The notes under the pieces: generated by a model
Seen by the model: the letters and a program-made list of their open reading frames with translations, nothing else
The model's database searches: none
Told to the model about the DNA's origin: nothing
In this document: piece after piece, positions 55,641-64,000 of the stretch
How the letters are laid out: the number at the start of each line of letters is the position of its first letter
How positions within the stretch are numbered: position 1 is the stretch's first letter
Translations under genes and position numbers: made by a program
Source of the DNA: Boswellia sacra
Taxonomy: Eukaryota > Streptophyta > Magnoliopsida > Sapindales > Burseraceae
Assembly (NCBI GenBank): GCA_013180625.2
Contig: SNVD02012234.1
Coordinates: 372,001-436,000 of the forward strand
Length of the DNA: 64,000 nt
Reading direction: 5' to 3'

Positions 55641-57071
55641 GATAAGATAAGTAAAAAATATATATAGTTTTACAAAATCATAAAATCTTTCTTTTCTCCT
55701 CTAAGAACTATTTTGAATTCGATGTTTTATGTTTATATTGTATTTGTGAAATGATATGATATTAATTTAAACATTTAGAAAAATAACAATAAAAAGTAAC
55801 TTTAATTTTTTTTTTGTTCAATCACTGTGAACTAAACATCTCTTACTTGCTATATTCAATGTAATTGAACAAGTGTGTTTTTTATATATTTAAATGAACT
55901 AATATTATTAATCTATTTTAAATAACTAAAACATTTATATATTCAATTCAATAGAATCAAACAATTCAAACTTTTGTCATTATTTAATTTAAAAAATCAT
56001 ACAATTTAACAATATATGAGTCAATAAAAATAAAAATTTGAACTAGTGTATAGCAAAACCCTAGAAAATAATAAAGCTTTGATTTATACTTACTTCACCA
56101 AAAAGAATAAAATCCTAGACAAGTAATAAGAAAATAAATAGAAGATGATGAATTTAAAAAAAAAATTATGATTTTGAAGATGAAAAGGAATTGAACTCTT
56201 AAGGCCACCAATGAAAATGTTTAAAAAAAATGAGTTTCTTTTTAAGAAAACAAATTGTAATTCGTAAAATATATATAAAGGGTATTCCGGGTATTATATA
56301 AAATATAGTTATAAATTTTAAAATTTAAATATATTTTATTAAAAGTGGGGATTGAATAGAGACTTATAGGGGTTCCAATAACAATACTCAATTAAAAAAG
56401 CTTTTTTATGTCTACTATGAGAAGCTCAAATTAAAATTTTTTCCAATAAGCTCTTTTTGAGCTTTTTCAAAGTATTGAAACATCAAAGGTACCCTTCATT
56501 TAATTTTAAATTTTTATCTTATTCTTTCATAATAATAAAGCCCCTCTTTAGTAATTTAATTGTAATAAGTGCTTCTATATTTATCCTATTAAACAACCAA
56601 TAGCATTTTAATAAAAGCTCTATTTATAGAAGATCTATTCTAATAAGATCTATTCCCATTAGTTCTACTTGGAGAAGCAAAAAAATAATAATAATAATAA
56701 AATAAAAGCCCTTAGAATAACTACGTACGAAATTAAATGTTTAATTTTTTCTTTAAAAAAAATAATTAAATGAACACCTACCAAAACTTGATTTATGTGC
56801 AAGCAAATTAGGTGTACTTATATAAACCTCTAGAAATCTAATGAACAAAAACACAAGTCACTCTAGAGCTACACCAGATTTTTACTTCATTAATTGAGAT
56901 TTATATGTATAATAGGGCAGCAATTTTGTGCTACCTTTATACATAGGATAGTTAAAAAAAAAATTAGAAGTATATGAGTATAATTAATGACTTATTACAA
57001 TTACTTGAAAGCCATAAGAGGAGAAGATAAAATAATGATAAGTTTAAATAGTAGTTTAGCTACACATTACA
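55641..57071. other. AT-rich DNA between the peptide locus and FAR2
   Basis: Remnant of the tandem unit grading into AT-rich sequence. No gene, RNA or clear transposon. The FAR2 3' UTR should occupy part of the last few hundred bases. Confidence 0.45.
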
Positions 57072-60000
57072 TCACATCCCCCTCCCCTTCATCACATGCC
57101 TCCTTAAGCCCGGTATATGCACATTTGTAATGTAATCTTTCCAATCTATGCTCCCTACATCAAATCCAAACTTTCTCTTCTCTTCTTCAGACATAATCTC
57201 CATTAATCTCTCTGTGTTGCTGTTATCAAACCTGCATGCCAATTTGTTGATTAATTTGGTGATAATAATTAATTTATTACAATAGAGAATGCGATAATTA
57301 ATAATGTTAATTAGATTTATTTATTTATTACCTTCCACCATAAAATGTGTATGGCTCGTATATACTAGCCAAGTACTTTGCTTGCTCTACTGATTTTCTG
57401 CACATAATTTCGAGTTTCTGAGAGAGTTTCCCCTTTGAAGAAGGCATGGCTGTTAACCCACTTCGCTGGGTGGTGTCTTGCCAAAGGTGGGATGAGAAAT
57501 CTTCCATGGATCTGAAGAGCTTCATTGAAGTTACATGGATTGGCCTTCCCTTTGAATCCACACATGGCGAGGAATTGTAGTGTTCATAAAGCAGTCCAGC
57601 AAGATCTTGGAAAACAAGTGGATTTACAACAGATGAAGCAATTTGGTACACACTGATGTCTGGCTTTTGGATCATCCCATGCCTTGCTATGGCTGCCAAC
57701 GTTGCGTTAACAACCATGTCTGCTGGTACCTGCAGCCGGTTACGTCAAGAGACCAACAAGTCTTCTCGGAGATGATTTGGTTTTTGGTTGTATATATTAT
57801 CCTTAATTTGCTTTTGGCGATTATTTGAATGTAATAAAACCTTGCAATTTTTCTTCCTGTCCATGTTACGGTTAGCCTCTTATAGGCCTTAGTTAATAAA
57901 CAATTAGATAAAACCTAGTTAGGCAAATTATATGAAGAGATTATTTATATATGATGAATTAGGCGCACAATATTATATTTTTAATTACCAGCTTATATTC
58001 ATTAATAAATCTATCATATTCAAAGGTTTTTTTTTATCTTAATATAATAGATTAATCTATTGGTCTGTTAACATAATTATCAGATTAGTAATAAGATTTT
58101 CCGATGAATTAGTTGTTAATCAACGAATACTTACTACATCAAGTGTCCCATTTGGGTCTACTAAAAACCCCGTGAGCTGCCCTTTGCCATAGTATAGAAC
58201 AATTGGATCCATCATCCTGTGAAATCCAGAGAGATGAGAGATGTCTCGAAAGTTTTTGTATATGTATATATATGATAAAGAACTTGAATAATTCAAATGC
58301 AATTACTTGATTAAAAAGGTTTTACCTGTTTCCCTCCATCCATCCAGGGAATGGCTCCTTGAAAGTGCTTTCAATAACACTAGGTCGAATAATCACTACC
58401 GGTATGTCTCCTCTCATATCATTAATAATCATCTCTCCCATAGCCTTTGTGAACACGTATGTGTCTTGCCATCCATATTTTCTTGCCCTAATCATCAGTT
58501 GTAAAATTATCAATATGGCACAATTGATTAAAATTGGAAACATGATTTAGAAGATGATCAGGAGATCAATCAAATCACCTTTCTAAACCCAACTCTTTCA
58601 TCTTTTGAGCCATTTCATTATCATCCTGGTCAGAGACTACTTCTTTGGATTTCATTGCCAACTTTATTTCGTTCTCAACATCCAATGCTGGCATTAAACC
58701 TGCAGCAGCTTTGGAGACTACATTTTCCCTTGCGATACTATCTCCCATGCAGAATGGCTTCTCCATAATCCTTCCTTGCCTCTGTCCATTCACATATGCT
58801 GTGATCATCAAAGAAGAAGTCAAACACTAGATGTCAACTAAGTGCTTTTAGAGAGTGATGTAAATGATTGTGATTAGTAATCAAAAGGGAGGACTGGCTC
58901 TTCTTGCATGCACATGCCTGTTGATACTTGCACGAAAAGCTTAAGCTTCTTGCACTTCTTTGCAAATTCAATAAGACGGTAAGGCCCTTTTGTGTTGATG
59001 TCAATAGCAGTATCATATCTGCAATTTCAAAAACTATATATATGACAATAAAAGTTGTAACTTAGGAGTATTTCAAAGACTTATATGTAAAATTACAATT
59101 ATGCTATATACTTATAATGAATAGAGATCATAACCTTTCATCAAATGTTGTATTAGCAGCAGAATTCACAATTATGTCGACCTCATTTCTAATTATATCA
59201 CCTAAATCTCCTAACCCAAGATTAGATTCACAGACATTTCCCACCACAGGAACCAGCTTGCTTAGCATGAAAGCTTGGTAGGATTTTCCATAAGTTTGTC
59301 GGAGACACTTGAAAAGCTCTGCGTTAATTATCTAAACACAAGGCCACAAATTAGATTAATATTGAATGTAAATCCTAAGTCGATTAACTTATAATAAATT
59401 AAACCATAAGATTAGTGAATTAATTAATTGATTATATTTTGGAAATCTGCAAGCATGAAATATATAAAATTCAAACTTTAATCAATTATCAACATACTTC
59501 ACGTTTTAATCTTTCCATTGCAGCTTCTTCATTTTCTGCCTTGATCAACACAAATATCTTGCCAACATCAGGCACCGTTCGTAATATCTTTTCTATAAAC
59601 ACTGCACATTTTAAGAAAGGAAAATAAATGTCGCAATGAAAAGAAACAAGGTAAAAAGATCTGAAAAAAAATTGTAAAGCTATCAAATTTGTTAATTAAG
59701 AGTAATGTGACGATGAAGAAATTCAACTTGAAAATATTTGGCACTAATATCATATATCAAGAGACCATTTAACTTAAAATATTAAAAATATCGTTTAAGG
59801 ACCCAACATTAACATTTCAGTCTTAATAATGCATATGAAATATTGTTTTACATACAAAATCAAGTCTATATTCTTTTTCAACAATTATGTGTAGTACTAT
59901 AAACTAAAAGTAATAATTCATGAATAAATTTATAATTAGGAGAAAAAAAAAAAGTACCTTTGCCAAGAAAACCTGTTGCCCCAGTAACAAAGAAGCCTTT

Positions 60001-60369
60001 GCCTCTAAGAAATTTGACAATGCCAATACCATCTTGCAACTCGACTAAGGTTCCACCATAAGGCACCAAATCCTTCACAACAACCTCAGCTTGGCCGTTC
60101 CCATTTGGAGATAAAACCAAGCTTCCTGTATCCATCACAGCAGCACCATGATTCGTGCTAACCAAAGCCGATAATCTCTCTTTCAAAACCGAAGAAACCC
60201 CATTATTAAACCATCTCGATGAGTTCCCACCACCACCACCACCTTCGCAATACACAAAACTAGCACTGCTCCTCTTCCTCCTCAACGAGAAGTAGTGATG
60301 ATGATGATCACAATTCACAAACTTATTTGGTGCAACCGAAAGAGAATTAAGGAACAATGGCCCCGTCAT
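57072..60369 (-). CDS. FAR2/MS2: Plastid fatty acyl-CoA/acyl-ACP reductase, FAR2 / MALE STERILITY 2 type
   Basis: Complete, 611 aa, nine exons: 60369–59958, 59601–59498, 59331–59135, 59018–58918, 58798–58579, 58487–58326, 58216–58135, 57729–57332, 57231–57072. The 5' part reads as a Ser/Arg-rich plastid transit peptide with a His run and a Gly run. It is followed by the Rossmann motif [30 protein letters not shown], the active-site YXXXK as [14 protein letters not shown], and a C-terminal domain ending [18 protein letters not shown]. Length and N-terminal extension match FAR2/MS2, which makes fatty alcohols for sporopollenin in anther tapetum. Intron 4 has a GC donor (ACAG|GCATGT), and only this choice keeps phase. 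An upstream in-frame ATG at 60450 adds 27 hydrophobic residues and is less likely. Confidence 0.97.
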
Positions 60370-60800
60370 CTCTGCCAAAAAGGAAACAAACAAATAGAGG
60401 AGCTTTAGATGAAACAAAAGAGTAGTAGCAATAGTACTAAAGCAAAGCAAGCAAATTGCAAAAAGGTTTTTGCAGTTGAGGAGAAGGTTGGCTTAAAAGT
60501 TAAAACCTGAGCTAATTCCTTCCTAAACAAAAATAAGAAAAATTAAATTTAGTACAAGTAAACTAACTAAGCTCTATAAAGATAAAAGAAGGGTTTAGTT
60601 TGGTTTGATATGGTTTGGTTTCAATAGAAAGAAAGTGATCAAGAATATTATGAAGACAAAGAAGACGAAGTGAGAGTTGGTTTTTAAGGGAAAAAGAAGA
60701 TGAGAGTTAGCTACGTTTATTTTATTTTATAACACAAAAAAAAAGCCAAGCAAAGGCTTTGCAAGGGCTCTCTTTTTGCCACCCTCTTCATATATACAGT
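60370..60800 (-). promoter_or_regulatory. FAR2 leader and TATA candidate
   Basis: A minus-strand TATATATG lies at about 60797–60790, followed by purine-rich leader-like sequence about 420 bp before the start codon. The spacing suggests a long leader or a leader intron. Confidence 0.35.
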
Positions 60801-60970
60801 CACACTTTGCACCAACGGCTAAGATGGCGGGAGTTTTCTTTCTTCTTCTTGTTTCATTAGCAATATCAAGCGAATTTCAAGCATTGTTTTTCAAAGAAAT
60901 TTGAATGGGAATAAAGGGCGTGGAGAGAGTAATCGGTTTGGGCTACCTGGGCTTTGGTCTTCGTAAGGCC

Positions 60971-61528
60971 GTGCATAGCTTTACGACATCGGAAACGGTG
61001 AAATTGGCGTTTCAAAATATCGAATCACGTGCTTTTCTTGTTTGATTCCAAATAAATTATTAAATTATTTTGTGTTACGTGGATTTTGGCCTTTATACAT
61101 GAGTTAGATTTACCATATTCATTAATTATCAATCATACTCTTATATTTTATCTAGGTAAAATCAAATCAGAAGAGAATCTTAGTCAAACAATATATCTAA
61201 TTCAAAGATTTTGTAAAATTTAAACTAGGATTTTTCTCTTATAAAAAGAAAAAAGTACTTCATAATGCCCATGCACAGCTTTATGATATCGGAAAAAATC
61301 AAGTAAGTGTTTCAAAGTATCGAAGCATTTTGGTTTCTATATTCGGTTAAGATTTATTATTTTCTTATATATCTCTAATATGTTTATGATATAGTATATA
61401 CTCGTATATTTTGCTCATATAAAAACCAGATTAGAAGAGAATTTGGGCTCACAATATATCCAACTGAAATGCTGGTAAAACCACTAAGATTTTACACTTC
61501 TAAAAGGACCGAGTATTACATAGAAATT
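60971..61528. repeat. Diverged tandem duplication, period 300 bp
   Basis: GTGCATAGCTTTACGACATCGG (start 60971, first 20 bases decisive) recurs as ATGCACAGCTTTATGATATC at 61271. Later matches include AAATCAGAAGAGAATCTTAG with CAGATTAGAAGAGAATTTGG, and AACAATATATCTAATTCAAA with CACAATATATCCAACTGAAA. It lies upstream of FAR2 and is non-coding. Confidence 0.8.
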
Positions 61529-62382
61529 ACACTAGCTAGCTAGTGTGAATCTTCAGTTTATTAAACTTTAGTTATAGTGAGAGAACACCGTTGATGAGAG
61601 CTTTAACATACGTAGCATTTGGGGCACTTGAGTTAAAAGTCATGCAGCAAGCACAAGGCTCGATTTGCGTGAGGGAGTGGCAGCACAGCTCGCAAGCAGC
61701 TTGCTTCATGTGAAGCAGCTCACAAGCTCCATGCGTAAGGCGGCTCAAGTGCGTTAAACTGCCTTCAGCTGCCAGCCTTCGTCAATTGAAATCAAGCGCT
61801 AAGGGAACTGAGAGAGACGCAGGGAAGTGAGAGGAATGAAAAGATTAGTTTGCTACAATGAATAGTTAATATCATACAGATAAATTTATTGTTACCATTA
61901 TACTCAATCCTTACTGAGGCCTATTACTTATTTATTTGATGTTTTATGACTATATTTAGATTCCAAATATCTACAGAAGTTCGAGTTTAGCCAATTTTAA
62001 GCTTCAACATTGTGAATGAATTATTTTTCAGTATAATTTTATATATTAGACTATTTGTAAAGGTTTCACGTTATCAGACATGTTCAAAGAAGTGGTTTTT
62101 ATTGACAGGACATTTTTATTAAAAAGAAAAATAATTATTTATCCAGGTTTAGTGTTTCTATTTCATATATAATTATTTGTGTCAATTTATTTTTGAACTG
62201 GGTAAAGAGGATTATTTACAGACCACTTTGTGATCATGAATTAGTATTGGCCCTCAATGCCCATGTGAGCTTCGCTATCTTTTTTAAACGAAAGCAAGTG
62301 AATCACTCCAGTGCTAACTAAACAACCGTATAGAATACAAGTAGAATCCTTCAAATGGTTAGGGAAGGATAGAAAATACAAC
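61529..62382. other. Intergenic region with a GC-richer, hairpin-rich patch
   Basis: 61620–61810 is GC-richer, with small inverted repeats GCAAG/CTTGC and GCTTCA/TGAAGC and repeated CAGCTCGCAAGC / CAGCTCACAAGC. No gene is recognised. The right part should hold the ATXR4-like 3' UTR. Confidence 0.4.
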
Positions 62383-63881
62383 TTAATCACCAGATAAACA
62401 TCTAGGACAGTTACAATGAAAACCAAATCCTTCCGCCAAAAGAGCTCGTCGAGCACCATGATTCATACTTGCATCAATATAACATATCCGAAGCTCTTCC
62501 CCTGAAAAAAATAACAAAATAAAAACCCACAGAAAATATGATACTCTGATGTTGTGCTTCGATTTATAATTTAGTGCAAACATGTTCACAAAGAAAAGAG
62601 GCAGTTAGTAATGACTGAAGCCATTGTTCTGTCATTTTTTTTCTCCTCTTTCCAATTATCAGCCAGATATCGCTTGCTCACCAAAAGTATACGATCCTAA
62701 CGAGTTGTCCCTTACAGAGTATTATTTGCATTTCTTCTTTTGTGGTATCTTAGAATTGCATCAGAAGGACTCTCAAGATACAGGTAAGATGAATTTGTCT
62801 CTAATAAGTAATGACAAAGAACAATGGCCCAGTATGTATCTCGAGGAAAAAAGGGAAGAGAACACGACAAAAAAGGTGGACCATTGAGATTATGGGTGCA
62901 TTGCAATGTCAAACATTTTGCAGGCAAGATACCTAAGTAATTAGTAGAGCTAAAACATAAATATGGAGGTGGGCAGCATATTTTAAAATCCCCCGTTAAG
63001 TGGAACACAGTAAAGGGAAAAAAATAAACAAAATACGTAAAGCACAGCATACAAGACAAACCTTCCTCCACATCACGAAGGGCCTTCAATCTTGCATCTG
63101 CATTGTCTATCCATATAATGTGTGCATTTGGATCTGTAGTTCGAAATCAGTTAATTCAGCTGCCTTCTAATTTTCTTTTCTTTTGCAGAAGAGACTTGAA
63201 TGCAACTTGAACTACCCATCGTGCAAGATGCGTCCAATAATATTTTTGTTTTTGTTCTTTTTTTTTTTTTTCTTCCCAGCACGTAAGCTATATTATTAAC
63301 ATTTTGTCAATCCCTTGTGTCTATGTGTACATGTATATTTTGTCAATCCAAGCTGTGAACTTGCACACATAAAGTTGCAGTTGGCTATTAATCCTTACAT
63401 TCCCATGCCCAATTATCCACCAAAAGAAAGATGACATTATAAGATATGCTCTGCCGTAAAAATCTACATAAACAAGGTTAAAATGCAGATAAAAATATAA
63501 AATTAAAAAAAAAAAAGGAGAGCTGACCACAGTCGTGATTGTAGAAAGATGGAAGCATATAAAGAGCATTCCCAACTGCAACTTCAGCTTCTATAGAGGC
63601 TGCAGCTGATGCAAGAAGATCTTCATACAATCCTCCAGCCAATTCAATACGAAAAGCATTGATACGAATCCGAGCCAGCACATTAGTGTACCATTGCTTG
63701 TTTAGGACTTGTAATGTCAAAGAAAACTGGTTTCTCGATAAAAGATAGGCATAGAACCAGTGAATTGAAAAATAAGATGAGGAAGTAACAACTAACTGAT
63801 GTGGAGGATACATGTCATCTCTTCATGGTTGATATCTGCCCTTTTGAAGGCATTCCTTAGCAAATGAAAACCCTCTTCCAT
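62383..63881 (-). CDS. ATXR4: SET-domain protein of ATXR4/SDG38 type, C-terminal exons
   Basis: Partial gene whose 5' part lies beyond the right edge. Exons 63881–63812, 63707–63528, 63133–63062 and 62501–62383 give 146 residues plus TAA, all GT–AG and in phase. Seen: ARIRINAFRIELAGG, the SET motif SFYNHDCDPNAHI across two exons, LRDVEEGEELRICYID, and a terminal cysteine cluster (HCNCPRCLSGD) like a post-SET zinc site. These match the C-terminus of plant ATXR4-type proteins, which resemble SMYD proteins. The predicted activity is lysine methylation using S-adenosylmethionine, inferred from family. The remaining part of the SET domain and any MYND-like region are not in the window. Confidence 0.9.
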
Positions 63882-64000
63882 CTAAAATTCTCATATTAAA
63901 AATTGGCCTGGAAATTCTTAAAATTTGAATACATATTGGCACAAATTTTATACGATGGGCATCTATTAATCAGCTGACTACTTATTTATCATCTTATCAT
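63882..64000 (-). other. Intron of the ATXR4-type gene
   Basis: AT-rich sequence upstream of the acceptor TTTTAG at 63884–63882. No further exon is seen before the window ends. Confidence 0.6.

Noticed and set aside
60240..60305. His-rich and Gly-rich runs in FAR2 as a metal-binding domain
   Set aside because: They fall in the poorly conserved transit-peptide region and are coded by trinucleotide repeats.
62624..62887. Plus-strand 87-codon frame in the ATXR4-type intron
   Set aside because: No similarity recognised, AT-rich, and contained within an intron between in-phase exons.

Overview
The window is nuclear DNA of a flowering plant, most likely a eudicot. It is AT-rich, its genes carry many introns, its proteins belong to plant families, and more than half of it is transposon-derived. 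The species cannot be named from the sequence alone. I assembled five conserved genes exon by exon from splice sites and reading phase. They are a DDX3/Ded1-type DEAD-box RNA helicase (minus strand, runs off the left edge), a complete PP2A catalytic subunit of 313 aa (plus), a complete long-chain-base-1-phosphate phosphatase LPPD of 408 aa (minus), a complete plastid fatty acyl-CoA reductase of the FAR2/MS2 type of 611 aa (minus), and the C-terminal part of an ATXR4-type SET protein (minus, runs off the right edge). The helicase–PP2A–LPPD order matches, as I recall it, Arabidopsis At3g58510–At3g58500–At3g58490.

Region by region. 1–2 kb: helicase 5' end and leader. 3–7.3 kb: three elements with long terminal inverted repeats, one holding a nested hAT-like element (5102–5897) with an 8-bp target duplication. 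7.6–17.7 kb: a complete but coding-dead Ty1/copia element of Sirevirus type (7610–17732) with a perfect 5-bp duplication, both LTRs, primer-binding site, gag-pol, an extra 3' reading frame and a polypurine tract. 17.9–20.8 kb: two related MITEs and a Ty3/gypsy gag relic. 21.4–32.9 kb: PP2A and LPPD, convergent, with a LINE relic in an LPPD intron. 33–36.5 kb: AT-rich intergenic DNA.

36.5–56 kb is the most unusual part. A unit holding a small gene for a secreted glycine-rich peptide is present three times in tandem. Copy 3 (53194) is open, copy 2 (50201) is broken and copy 1 (37698) is shifted in its C-terminal part. Copy 1's unit was invaded by a Mutator-like element (38442–47573, 10-bp target duplication). 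That element in turn carries a hAT element (38732–40115, perfect 8-bp duplication), a MITE, and a CACTA element (40743–47023, 3-bp duplication GAT). The CACTA element contains intron-bearing fragments of two unrelated cellular genes in the same orientation: a kinesin-12 motor domain and a phosphoinositide phospholipase C. The homologous unit at 52.1 kb still has the empty Mutator target site, so the insertion history can be read from this window alone. Copy 3's unit carries a 1.45-kb LINE derivative with ORF1 only, an A-tail and a 14-bp target duplication.

57–64 kb: FAR2/MS2 with one GC–AG intron, a diverged 300-bp tandem repeat upstream of it, and the ATXR4 3' end. The conserved genes act in separate pathways (RNA metabolism, protein dephosphorylation, sphingolipid turnover, pollen wall lipids, histone or protein methylation); nothing suggests shared regulation.
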